NCBI GenBank assembly: GCA_010029945.1
Contig: RGQW01000069.1
Location: 1 to 8,481, forward strand
DNA length: 8,481 bases
Source: Actinomycetota bacterium
GTDB lineage: Bacteria > Actinomycetota > Actinomycetes > S36-B12
Reading direction: 5' to 3'
This document shows, piece after piece, positions 1 to 7,025 of the stretch. The translations under genes were made by a program, and so were the position numbers. The notes beneath the pieces are model-generated. The model made no database searches. It saw nothing but the letters and a program-made list of their open reading frames with translations, and was not told the origin of the DNA. The first letter of the stretch is position 1. The number at the start of each line of letters is the position of its first letter.

Positions 1-74
1 GAGCCTCTGGGTACCCTCGTCCCCGCTGGAGATTCCGGCCCTGTGTTTCGCAGAATGCCCCTCAGGAGCGCACC
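1..74. other. Upstream leader of yajC, no gene recognised
   Basis: The window opens with 74 bases before yajC. All three forward frames were read. None gives a recognisable C-terminus of RuvB, the usual upstream neighbour in actinobacteria. The only clear signal is a purine-rich CAGGAG near 63-68, a plausible ribosome-binding site for the GTG at 75. Promoter elements cannot be assigned with confidence. Confidence 0.3.
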
Positions 75-374
75 GTGGACATCGTCGCCTTAGCGCCCAT
101 CGTCTTACTCGTCGTCGCCTTCTACTTCCTGCTCATCCGGCCACAGAAGCAACGGCAGCGCCAGCAGGCCGAGATGGTGTCCGCACTAGCGCCGGGAGCC
201 CAGGTGATGACAACTGCGGGAATGATGGGGACGGTCGCGGTTGTCGCGGAGGATGAGTTGAGTCTGGAAATCTCACCCGGGGTGTTCGTGCGTATGGTTC
301 CGGCGGCTGTCGCCAAGGTGATCGAGCCGGCGCCCAGTGTCGAGACGGCACCGGAGGCAGATGAGGCGCCGTAG
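75..374 (+). CDS. yajC: Preprotein translocase subunit YajC
   Basis: YajC is a small single-pass membrane protein that associates with SecDF and the SecYEG translocon. The 99-residue product has the family layout: a short outside N-terminus, one hydrophobic helix at about residues 4-20 (ALAPIVLLVVAFYFLL), and then the hallmark IRPQKQRQRQ basic segment at the membrane exit. A small cytoplasmic beta-rich domain follows (VMTTAGMMGTVAVV and LEISPGVFVRMV). The C-terminal tail is acidic and Ala/Pro/Glu-rich. The length is normal for the family. The start is GTG, preceded by CAGGAG at 63-68, and it puts the helix at the very N-terminus as expected. The gene is followed by secD and secF, the usual partners. 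Nothing in the gene itself looks broken. Confidence 0.93.
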   Translation: MDIVALAPIVLLVVAFYFLLIRPQKQRQRQQAEMVSALAPGAQVMTTAGMMGTVAVVAEDELSLEISPGVFVRMVPAAVAKVIEPAPSVETAPEADEAP

Positions 375-398
375 CGCTGCGCGATAGACGACACCCCG

Positions 399-413
399 CG
401 GGCTCGAAGCCCG
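399..413 (+). repeat. Small hairpin between yajC and secD
   Basis: CGGGCT, a CGA loop and AGCCCG form a perfect 6-bp inverted repeat with a 3-nt loop in the yajC-secD gap. No run of T follows it, so it is not a standard intrinsic terminator. It could be an mRNA-stability or attenuation element, or chance in GC-rich DNA. Confidence 0.3.
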
Positions 414-422
414 TTCGTATAC

Positions 423-492
423 AAGGAGACCTGTGGCACCACCTGCAACATCGAAGCCAGGGCGATGTCGTCGAAGGAACCGAGATCACTGA
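423..492 (+). pseudogene. secD: Severed 5' end of secD (RBS, start and first ~11 codons)
   Basis: A strong Shine-Dalgarno sequence, AAGGAG at 423-428, sits 4 nt before a GTG at 433. Translation from there reads MAPPATSKPGR, which resembles the beginning of actinobacterial SecD proteins (from memory of the family). The frame then gives nonsense and stops at the TGA at 490-492, for a 19-residue product. From about 461-464 the +1-shifted frame reads SecD-like sequence (DVVEGTEITDEQLAQT), which continues into the main secD reading frame. What should lie between is the first transmembrane helix and the LGLDLxGG-type motif, about 50-70 residues. It is absent. The frame change means the missing length is 2 modulo 3 nucleotides, if this start was the original one. 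Confidence 0.7.
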
Positions 493-511
493 CGAGCAAC
501 TCGCGCAGACG

Positions 512-2026
512 GTGGAAATCATTCGCGCCCGCGTCGACGGCCTCGGCGTCGCCGAGGCCGAGGTGACCACCCAAGGTTCGGGAAATTCGGCGGCGATCGT
601 CGTCTCGGTCCCGGGTCTGGGACAAGACCGGGTCGTCGAGCTTGTCCAACGAACCGCCTTGTTGAACTTCCGGCCGGTGTGGAACGTGCTCAGTCCGTTC
701 CCGATCGACCCGGCGGATGCCGACGCCGCTGACGGTGACGCTGCTGACGGTGACGCCGCCGAGACCGAGGAGTCTGCTGACGAATCGGCGAGCGACGACG
801 GAGCTCAGAGTGCGGAGATCGTCCAAGCGCCCGACTACAGCCCTGAGTTCCAAGCCGAGGTCGACGCCCTGGATTGCATCGACCCGGTCAACCTGGCCGG
901 TGGCACACCCGATAACCCGACCGAATGGCTGGGTGCTTGCGATCAATCCGGCGGACAGAAGTACGTGATGGAGCCGGCGTTCATCGAAGGTGTGAGCGTT
1001 ACCGACGCCAACGCCCAACTCACCCAACAGGGCATCGGGTGGGTTGTGACCTTGGAGTTCGACTCCGAAGGAGCCGGTGCGCTCGCCGAGGCGTCCACGG
1101 AACTCAGTGCGCTGCCGGAGTGCGGTTCCGGAGCCACCCCCTGTAACGCGTTCGCGATCGTGCTCGACGGCGTGGTGGTGTCAGCTCCGCGGTTCAACGA
1201 GCCGATCCTCGGCGGGCAAGCCCAAATCGAAGGTGACTTCAACGTCGAGGAAGCCCGCGACCTGGCGAACGTCCTGAAATACGGTGCATTGCCGGTGACC
1301 CTCGACGTCGTCGACATCACCTCGGTGTCCGCGACCGTGGGTGGCGATCAACTGCGGGCCGGAATAACCGCAGGCCTCATCGGTTTGGCTCTGGTGAGCA
1401 TCTACCTGCTGTTGTACTACCGAGTGCTCGGCCTGGTAGCGGTCATGTCCCTCGCCGTGGCAGGCGGCCTGCTCTACCTGTTCGTGGTGATCTTCTCCAA
1501 GACCATCGGACTCACCCTCACCCTGGCCGGCGTCGCCGGCGCGATCGTGGCCGTCGGCATCACCGCAGACTCCTTCATCGTGTACTTCGAACGCATGCGC
1601 GACGAACTTCGCGACGGGCGATCCCTACGGCAAGCCTGCGACAGCGGATGGGTGCGCGCTCGCCGCACCCTGTTGGCCGCGGACTTCGTCACGCTGCTCG
1701 CCGCCGTGGTGTTGTACTTCCTGTCCATCGGTAGCGTCCGCGGATTCGCCTTCATCCTGGGTCTGACGACGGTCATCGACCTGATCATCGCCTTCTGGTT
1801 CACCCATCCTGTGGTGGTCTTGATGGGACGTCGCAAGTTCATGCAGGGCGGATCCAAGTGGTCGGGGCTGGACCCCGAACGCCTCGGTGGCCACAGTGCC
1901 CTCGACACGCTCGCCGGACAATCACGACGCAAGCGCCGTGACGACTACCAGAGTTCCACAGCCGACGACGCAGCCGGTGATACCGCCGGAGACACAGCCA
2001 GCGACACAACGGAGGTGCGGTCATGA
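512..2026 (+). CDS. secD: Protein translocase subunit SecD, N-terminally truncated
   Basis: SecD is an RND-superfamily membrane protein that works with SecF to drive late steps of Sec export with the proton-motive force. The body is clearly SecD. It has the periplasmic-type P1 region (EIIRARVDGLGVAEAEVTTQG, later FAIVLDGVVVSAP and LANVLKYGALP). Five transmembrane helices follow, from about 1355 to 1840, with the conserved GITADSFIVYFERMRDE segment near 1552-1600 and WVRARRTLLAADF after it. The open frame extends upstream of 512 without a stop, and SecD-like residues are readable from about 464. The GTG at 512 encodes an ordinary internal valine of QTVEII and has no ribosome-binding site, so it is probably not the true start. 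The first membrane helix and the LGLDLxGG-type motif are missing (see the severed 5' end at 433). The P1 domain carries an acidic Ala/Asp/Glu insert at about 710-830, and the C-terminal tail has short D-x-A-G repeats. The gene overlaps secF by ATGA. The family call is very secure. Whether the gene is functional is doubtful as written. Confidence 0.9.
   Translation: MEIIRARVDGLGVAEAEVTTQGSGNSAAIVVSVPGLGQDRVVELVQRTALLNFRPVWNVLSPFPIDPADADAADGDAADGDAAETEESADESASDDGAQSAEIVQAPDYSPEFQAEVDALDCIDPVNLAGGTPDNPTEWLGACDQSGGQKYVMEPAFIEGVSVTDANAQLTQQGIGWVVTLEFDSEGAGALAEASTELSALPECGSGATPCNAFAIVLDGVVVSAPRFNEPILGGQAQIEGDFNVEEARDLANVLKYGALPVTLDVVDITSVSATVGGDQLRAGITAGLIGLALVSIYLLLYYRVLGLVAVMSLAVAGGLLYLFVVIFSKTIGLTLTLAGVAGAIVAVGITADSFIVYFERMRDELRDGRSLRQACDSGWVRARRTLLAADFVTLLAAVVLYFLSIGSVRGFAFILGLTTVIDLIIAFWFTHPVVVLMGRRKFMQGGSKWSGLDPERLGGHSALDTLAGQSRRKRRDDYQSSTADDAAGDTAGDTASDTTEVRS
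725..760 (+). repeat. 15-bp tandem repeat in the SecD P1 acidic insert
   Basis: The unit GCYGCTGACGGTGAC occurs twice in a row (725-739 and 740-754), with a partial third copy. It encodes AADGD-AADGD within a long acidic, low-complexity insert of the SecD extracytoplasmic domain. The unit length is a multiple of three, so copy-number slippage would keep the frame. Confidence 0.8.
1967..2014 (+). repeat. 12-bp degenerate repeats in the SecD C-terminal tail
   Basis: Four consecutive 12-base units encode DAAG, DTAG, DTAS and DTTE at the cytoplasmic C-terminus of SecD. The last unit contains the GGAGG that serves as the ribosome-binding site of secF. The same D-x-A-G pattern recurs in the tail of SecF. 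Confidence 0.75.
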
Positions 2027-3195
2027 GCAGCATCACCAACATCGGTCAACGGCTCTACCGCGGTGAGGTGTCCTACGACTTCGTGGGTCGGTGGAAGCGG
2101 TGGTACATCTTCTCGGCGATCATCCTGCTCGTCGCCGTGGCTTCGCTCGCCTTCCGAGGGCTGAACCTCGGAATCGAGTTCCGCGGTGGTGCCGACTTCG
2201 CCATTCCCAACGCCACCTGCTCGGTGAGTGAGGCGCGAGAGGTAGCCGAGGCCGAGACGGGCGGGCAAACGATCGTGACGGTCGCCAGTTCGGGCACCAT
2301 GCGGGTCCAGACGATTCCGTTGACCAGCGCGGAGTCCATCGAGTTGTCCGAGTCCCTCGGCGGCGTCTGCGGTGTCGCGGCGTCGGAAATCACCGTCCAG
2401 GTCGTTGGGCCGACGTGGGGGGCGGAGATTTCGTCCAAGGCCTTGCAGGGGCTCGTCATCTTCTTGGTGTTGGTCACGATCTTCTTGAGCATCTACTTCG
2501 AATGGCGAATGGCCATCGGCGCACTCGTCGCCTTGGCTCACGACCTTGTCATCACCGTGGGCATCTATGCGCTCTTCGGGCTCGAAGTAACACCAGCGAC
2601 CGCTATCGGTGTGCTGACGATCCTGGCCTACTCGCTCTACGACACCGTCGTCGTATACGACAAGGTGAAGGAGAACACGCGAGGCATCGCTGGGCAGTCG
2701 GTTATGACCTACGACGAAGCCGCGAACCTGGCGGTGAACCAGACGGTCGTTCGATCCATCAACACCTCGCTGACATCCCTACTGCCCGTCCTGGCCATCA
2801 TCATCGTCGGCGCCGGACTGCTCGGCGCCGGCACATTGCTCGACCTCGCTGTCGCCCTAGCTGTGGGCATGGCGGCGGGAACGTACTCCTCGATCTTCAT
2901 CGCCACGCCGGTCCTCGCCCAGCTCAAGCGGCAGCAGCCGGAGATGAAAGCCCTCGCGGCTCGTGTTCAGGCCCGCCGCAAGCAAGCAGCGAAGGCTGGC
3001 GTCAAGGGCCAGGACAGCGCCGGAGATGGCGCCGGAGATAGCGCGGGGGATAGTGCCGCAGATGGCGCCGGCGCAGCAGCAAGCTCCGCCACCACGGCAT
3101 CGCCCGCATCTCCGGAAGAGCTTCGGGAACTCGCACGCGTGCAATCCGGCGAGCGACACCAACCCAAGCGCAAGAGCCGACGCAAACGTCGCTAG
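2023..3195 (+). CDS. secF: Protein translocase subunit SecF
   Basis: SecF is the partner of SecD in the proton-driven SecDF complex at the translocon. The 390-residue product is complete. It has a cytoplasmic N-terminus, TM1 at about 28-46, and the signature LNLGIEFRGGADF at 47-59. A short extracytoplasmic P4-type domain follows at about 60-135. Five further helices start at about 141, with LAYSLYDTVVVYDKVKENTR at 201-220 and VVRSINTSLTSLLPV at 242-256, both conserved SecF segments. The C-terminal 85 residues are cytoplasmic: first a basic stretch, then five D-[SG]-A-[GA] repeats, then a strongly basic end (PKRKSRRKRR). The ATG overlaps the secD stop as ATGA and is preceded by GGAGG at 2011-2015, implying translational coupling. 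Unlike secD, secF keeps its first helix and its FRGG motif, and nothing suggests damage. Confidence 0.96.
   Translation: MSSITNIGQRLYRGEVSYDFVGRWKRWYIFSAIILLVAVASLAFRGLNLGIEFRGGADFAIPNATCSVSEAREVAEAETGGQTIVTVASSGTMRVQTIPLTSAESIELSESLGGVCGVAASEITVQVVGPTWGAEISSKALQGLVIFLVLVTIFLSIYFEWRMAIGALVALAHDLVITVGIYALFGLEVTPATAIGVLTILAYSLYDTVVVYDKVKENTRGIAGQSVMTYDEAANLAVNQTVVRSINTSLTSLLPVLAIIIVGAGLLGAGTLLDLAVALAVGMAAGTYSSIFIATPVLAQLKRQQPEMKALAARVQARRKQAAKAGVKGQDSAGDGAGDSAGDSAADGAGAAASSATTASPASPEELRELARVQSGERHQPKRKSRRKRR
3013..3072 (+). repeat. Five 12-bp repeats in the SecF C-terminal tail
   Basis: Five consecutive 12-base units, each starting GAY, encode DSAG, DGAG, DSAG, DSAA and DGAG. The consensus is close to GATRGCGCCGGA. 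They lie between two basic stretches in the cytoplasmic tail of SecF and mirror the DTAG units of the SecD tail. Confidence 0.85.
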
Positions 3196-3207
3196 TTCCC
3201 CCGCGCG

Positions 3208-3213
3208 TACACT
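3208..3213 (+). promoter_or_regulatory. Possible -10 element (TACACT) for rel
   Basis: TACACT lies in the 45-base secF-rel gap, 28 bases before the rel ATG, and fits a sigma-70-type -10 hexamer. No convincing -35 box is seen 16-18 bases upstream. rel may have its own promoter in addition to readthrough from the secDF operon, but support is weak. Confidence 0.3.
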
Positions 3214-3240
3214 GGTATTCCGCGGCGAGGGGAGGTGGAC

Positions 3241-5508
3241 ATGGCGAAGAACATTCCCGCCACCACCGAGCCCGAGGTCGCCCGCGGATCGCAGGTAAGT
3301 GACTCCGGCGGCTTTCGTGGACGATTTGCCAGGCTCGCCGGTCCTCGTTACGCCCACCCGGAACTCGAGCCCGTCATCAAGACGCTGCGTCGCTATCACC
3401 CGAAGGCCGATACGCGGACCCTCGAGCGCGCCTACGAGATGGCGGAGTACCTGCACCGAGACCAAAAGCGCCGGTCGGGGGAGCCATACATCACCCACCC
3501 GGTAGCGGTCGCGTCCATCCTGGCGGATCTGGGCATGCCGGCCGCGACACTGTCGGCCGCACTTCTGCACGACACCGTCGAGGACTGCGGGTACTCACTC
3601 GATGCACTCCGGGAGGATTTCGGGGACGAGATCGCCTTGTTGGTGGACGGCGTGACCAAGCTCGACAAGGTCACCTACGGAGAAGCCTCCGCGGCGGAAA
3701 CCGTGCGCAAGATGGTCGTCGCCATGGCCCGCGATATTCGCGTGCTGGTCATCAAGCTCACCGACCGTCTGCACAACATGCGTACTCTCCGCTGGCTCCC
3801 GGAAGAAAAGCAGCAAAAGAAAGCCAAGGAAACTCTGGAAATTTATGCACCGCTGGCGCACCGACTCGGCATGAACGCCATCAAGTGGGAACTTGAGGAC
3901 CTGTCGTTCGCCACGCTGTATCCGAAGATGTATGAGGAGATCGTGCGCCTGGTCGGGGAGCGGGCACCGTCCCGCGACAAGTACCTGGCGGAAGTAATCA
4001 GCGATATCGAAGCCCAACTGAAAGCGAGCCGTATCAAGGCCTCCGTCACCGGCCGTCCGAAGCACTACTACTCGGTGTATCAAAAGATGATCGTGCGCGG
4101 TCGCGACTTCAACGACATCTATGACTTGGTCGGGGTCCGCATCCTTGTCGACAGCATTCGCGAGTGCTATGCCGTCCTGGGAACAATCCACGCTCAGTGG
4201 AGCCCTGTGCCGGGTCGCTTCAAGGACTTCATCGCCATGCCGAAGTTCAACATGTATCAGTCGCTACACACGACCGTCATCGGGCCGGAAGGCAAAGTGG
4301 TGGAAGTGCAGATTCGCACCCACGACATGGACCAATCGGCGGAGCTGGGCGTCGCCGCACACTGGATGTATAAGCAGGGCGAGTCAGACAAGGCCGGGCC
4401 GGACGAGTTCGCGTGGCTACGTCAACTGCTGGATTGGCAGCGCGAAACCTCCGATCCCGGTGAGTTCATGGACTCACTGCGCTACGACCTCGGAACGGCT
4501 GAGGTATACGTCTTTACGCCGAAGGGCGATGTGATGGCGCTCCCGGCGGGCGCGACGCCGGTCGATTTCGCCTACTCCGTCCACACTGAGATTGGGCACC
4601 GGTGCGTTGGTGCGCGAGTGAACGGGAAGCTCGTACCGCTGGAGTCGGAACTATCCAGCGGCGACGTCGTGGAGATTTTCACCTCCAAGGCTGAGGGTGC
4701 CGGGCCCAGTCGTGACTGGCTTGGTTTCGTGGCATCGGCGCGAGCCAAAACCAAGATCAAGGCGTGGTTCTCCAAGGAGCGCCGCGAGGAAGCGATCGAT
4801 AACGGCAAAGATCAGATCGCACGAGCGATGCGCAAGAAGGGCTTCCCGCTACAAAGATTGATGACCAATCAAGCGCTGTCGACGATCGCCGTTGATCTCA
4901 ATCAAGCTGATGTTTCTGCGCTCTACGCATCGGTGGGCGAAGGCCGCATCGCCGCTTCGACCATCGTCCAGCGGCTGATCGATGCTGCGGGCGGCGTAGA
5001 CGGGGCCGACGATGACGCCGCCGAAGCGGTCACCCCGACGCCGGGGCGACGAGAGAGTGCCTCACGAGACGTGGGAGTCGTCGTCAAGGGGGTCGACGAT
5101 CTTTGGGTCAAGCTTGCGCGCTGCTGCACCCCGGTCCCGGGCGATGCCATCATGGGTTTCGTCACGCGAGCGTCGGGTGTTTCGGTGCATCGCGAAAATT
5201 GCGTCAACGTGCCGAGCCTGCGACAAAGCCCAGAGCGTGAAGTGGACGTGGAGTGGGCGCCGACACCATCCAGCGTCTTCCTCGTAAACATCCAGGTCGA
5301 GGCACTCGACCGTTCCCGGTTGCTCGCCGACATCACGCGCGCCCTGTCGGATACGCACGTGAACATCCTGAGCGCGTCGGTCACCACGACGCGGGACAGG
5401 ATCGCGACCTCGAGGTTCACCTTCGAGATGGCCGACCCGAAACACCTGGGCTCTGTTTTGAAGACGGTACGGACCGTCGAGGGTGTTTACGACGCGTACC
5501 GGGTCTAG
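3241..5508 (+). CDS. relA: Bifunctional (p)ppGpp synthetase/hydrolase Rel (RelA/SpoT family)
   Basis: Rel makes (p)ppGpp from ATP and GDP/GTP on starved ribosomes and also hydrolyses it, setting the stringent response. The 755-residue product is full length, with all domains in order. The HD hydrolase domain has H86 and H110-D-T-V-E-D115 intact. The synthetase domain has RFKD at 326-329, YQSLH at 339-343 and VEVQIRT at 354-360. The TGS domain starts at about 421, the helical region follows, the zinc-finger/conserved-cysteine domain has C628, C629, H650 and C654, and the ACT domain runs from about 680 to 755. The RxKD motif (not ExDD) and the intact HD motif both mark a bifunctional long Rel. 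The ATG at 3241 is preferred because GAGGGGAGG (3227-3235) sits 5 nt before it. The in-frame GTG at 3235 lies inside that Shine-Dalgarno sequence. The apt gene common between secF and rel in actinobacteria is absent. Confidence 0.97.
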   Translation: MAKNIPATTEPEVARGSQVSDSGGFRGRFARLAGPRYAHPELEPVIKTLRRYHPKADTRTLERAYEMAEYLHRDQKRRSGEPYITHPVAVASILADLGMPAATLSAALLHDTVEDCGYSLDALREDFGDEIALLVDGVTKLDKVTYGEASAAETVRKMVVAMARDIRVLVIKLTDRLHNMRTLRWLPEEKQQKKAKETLEIYAPLAHRLGMNAIKWELEDLSFATLYPKMYEEIVRLVGERAPSRDKYLAEVISDIEAQLKASRIKASVTGRPKHYYSVYQKMIVRGRDFNDIYDLVGVRILVDSIRECYAVLGTIHAQWSPVPGRFKDFIAMPKFNMYQSLHTTVIGPEGKVVEVQIRTHDMDQSAELGVAAHWMYKQGESDKAGPDEFAWLRQLLDWQRETSDPGEFMDSLRYDLGTAEVYVFTPKGDVMALPAGATPVDFAYSVHTEIGHRCVGARVNGKLVPLESELSSGDVVEIFTSKAEGAGPSRDWLGFVASARAKTKIKAWFSKERREEAIDNGKDQIARAMRKKGFPLQRLMTNQALSTIAVDLNQADVSALYASVGEGRIAASTIVQRLIDAAGGVDGADDDAAEAVTPTPGRRESASRDVGVVVKGVDDLWVKLARCCTPVPGDAIMGFVTRASGVSVHRENCVNVPSLRQSPEREVDVEWAPTPSSVFLVNIQVEALDRSRLLADITRALSDTHVNILSASVTTTRDRIATSRFTFEMADPKHLGSVLKTVRTVEGVYDAYRV

Positions 5509-5516
5509 GCCGGGCA

Positions 5517-5535
5517 CAGGTGTGGCGAGCACCTG
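5517..5535. terminator. Weak hairpin in the convergent rel/DUF349 gap
   Basis: CAGGTG, a 7-nt loop and CACCTG form a perfect 6-bp inverted repeat just after the rel stop. A G-U pair could extend the stem by one. It sits where two converging genes would both need termination, but there is no T-tract on either strand. It is offered as a possible bidirectional terminator only. Confidence 0.35.
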
Positions 5536-5569
5536 ACCGATGAGAACGTGTGGGGTTAGGCCGGTGTCG

Positions 5570-6931
5570 CTATTGGGCGATTCGTTGGGCTGCCTCGAGT
5601 AGCGCCCGGGTGCTCTCGATGGATTGCTCCAGTTTGCGCACTGCTCGCTCATCGCCGGCGGCGCGGGCCTGCTCAAGATCAGCTTCCTGCTTGGTCAGTG
5701 CATCCGTGAAAGCGTTCGCAGTGGACTCTGCCCGGGCTCTCTTATCGGGATCGTCGCGGTCCCAGGCGCTCGACTCCGCCTTGCGCACCGCATCCTCGAC
5801 CTTCTTGAGCCGCGATTCCAATCGCGAACGATCGCTGCGCGGCAGGTCACCTGCCTTGTCCCACTGCTCTTGGATGGAGCGCAGTTGACGCTTGACCTGG
5901 CCGAGGTCTGTGGATCCATCCAGCGGAAGCAGCGCCTCCGCCTTGACGATTAGTGCTTCCTTCACTTCGACGTTCGGTGCAAGTTCGGCATCTTTCGCGG
6001 CGTCAGCGGCCTTCATCGCGGAATAGAACGAATCCTGCGCGGCCTTGAACTTCTTCCACAGTTTGTCCTCGTCCGAGCGCGATCCCCGCGGCGCTCGCTT
6101 CCACTGATCCATCAAGGAGCGGAAAGCGCGCGTGGTGGGCCCCCAATCCGTTGAGTCTGCCAACGCCTCAGCCTTGGTGATCAGTTCACGCTTGGCCGCA
6201 ACAGCTTCTTTGCGTTGTGAGTCGAGCTGCGCGAAGTGCGCACGGCGCCGCTTATCGAAGCTCGCACGTGCAGAACTAAGGCGCTTCCACAGGTCCTGTT
6301 CCAGGGAGCGATCAGAACGGGGGAGAGCCTTCCACTCCTCCACCATTGCGGAGTAGCGCTCGGATGTTGACTTCCAGGAGGTGGAATCCGACAGCGCTTC
6401 GGCTTCGGTCACCAGTGCCTCGCGCGCCGCCTTGGTCTCCTCGCGGACTCGCTCCCGGTGCGCCGCCTGCCGTACCACCGCCGACTCCAGTTCGGCTTCC
6501 GCTGCATCGACCTTGGCGGACAGAGCGGCCACGTCTCCCACGTACGACCGTTCCTCCAGGCCCTGGCGGACGCGGGCGATCGCGGCCCGCGCCTGATCGG
6601 GCTTGGCGCGGCCGTCGGCCAGTCGCGTCGAGACGAGATCGATTTCCACGACGAGGTCGTCGTACTTGCGAGCGAAGAAGGCCAGCCCTTCGTCGGGAGT
6701 GCCAGCGGCGTACTGTCCCACGGCCACGTCGCCGTCCGGTGCGAGCAGGTAGATCGTGCCGTCGGCCTCGGCCCGCCCGAAGGCCATGCTCGGGCTCGGA
6801 GCATCCGCAACGGCGGTGGTTGGAGCATCGGAGGTTGGCCGCGTCGGTCCCGTGGGGCGACGCAGGGCGGCCGGGGTAGGAACGGGCGACTGCGCGCCCG
6901 TCGTGCCCTCGTCGTCAGTCGTCACGTCCAC
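5570..6931 (-). CDS. DUF349 domain-containing protein, three repeats
   Basis: This 453-residue soluble protein is of the DUF349 family, whose biochemical role is not established to my knowledge. Residues 1-48 are a disordered Thr/Pro/Ala-rich tail. Residues 50-95 form a small N-terminal module (GTIYLLAPDGDVAVGQY, then FFARKYDDLVVEIDLV) that commonly precedes the repeats in actinobacteria. A coiled coil covers about 110-175. Three DUF349 repeats follow at about 178-235, 253-310 and 328-392, with matching anchors EEWKALPRSDRSLEQDLWKR, DQWKRAPRGSRSDEDKLWKK and EQWDKAGDLPRSDRSRLESR. The C-terminal 50 residues are Ala/Glu-rich and helical. The start is GTG at 6931, with AGAGGG 4 nt upstream. A second GTG two codons later has 10-nt spacing and is possible. 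The gene lies downstream of the cyclophilin on the same strand and converges on rel. No damage is seen. Confidence 0.9.
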   Translation of the reverse strand: MDVTTDDEGTTGAQSPVPTPAALRRPTGPTRPTSDAPTTAVADAPSPSMAFGRAEADGTIYLLAPDGDVAVGQYAAGTPDEGLAFFARKYDDLVVEIDLVSTRLADGRAKPDQARAAIARVRQGLEERSYVGDVAALSAKVDAAEAELESAVVRQAAHRERVREETKAAREALVTEAEALSDSTSWKSTSERYSAMVEEWKALPRSDRSLEQDLWKRLSSARASFDKRRRAHFAQLDSQRKEAVAAKRELITKAEALADSTDWGPTTRAFRSLMDQWKRAPRGSRSDEDKLWKKFKAAQDSFYSAMKAADAAKDAELAPNVEVKEALIVKAEALLPLDGSTDLGQVKRQLRSIQEQWDKAGDLPRSDRSRLESRLKKVEDAVRKAESSAWDRDDPDKRARAESTANAFTDALTKQEADLEQARAAGDERAVRKLEQSIESTRALLEAAQRIAQ

Positions 6932-7025
6932 GAATCCCTCTAGATCCCTCTCGCAATGTCCTCGCCTACGCCATTCGACGGCCTTACCGCCACCGACAGT
7001 CTGTCACCGAGGAGGGAAACTGCTA
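6932..7025 (-). other. Spacer between cyclophilin and DUF349 genes
   Basis: This 94-base gap has no gene. Read on the minus strand, GAGGGATCTAGAGGGAT just before the DUF349 start holds two copies of a GAGGGAT ribosome-binding-like motif around TCTAGA. A small inverted repeat, GACAG-T-CTGTC, lies at 6995-7005. No convincing promoter was found, so the DUF349 gene may be co-transcribed with the cyclophilin. Confidence 0.4.

Noticed and set aside
122..1027. Long minus-strand open frame of 301 codons opposite yajC and secD
   Set aside because: It lies antisense to clearly recognisable YajC and SecD, has no family resemblance and no ribosome-binding site. It is an effect of GC-rich codon use.
1945..2541. 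Minus-strand open frame of 198 codons opposite the secD/secF junction
   Set aside because: It is antisense to conserved SecF and has the Arg/Asp/Gly-rich composition of a shadow frame.
2415..3041. Plus-strand 208-codon frame inside secF
   Set aside because: It is Arg/His-rich nonsense in the +2 frame of a well-conserved gene.
3235..3240. GTG start for rel two codons upstream of the ATG
   Set aside because: This GTG begins inside the GGAGG Shine-Dalgarno sequence that serves the ATG at 3241.
3595..4191. Minus-strand 198-codon frame opposite rel
   Set aside because: It lies entirely under the HD and synthetase domains of Rel and has no recognisable motif.
6346..6879. Plus-strand 177-codon frame opposite the DUF349 gene
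   Set aside because: Its Arg/Pro-rich composition is typical of the reverse complement of Ala/Asp/Glu-rich coding sequence.
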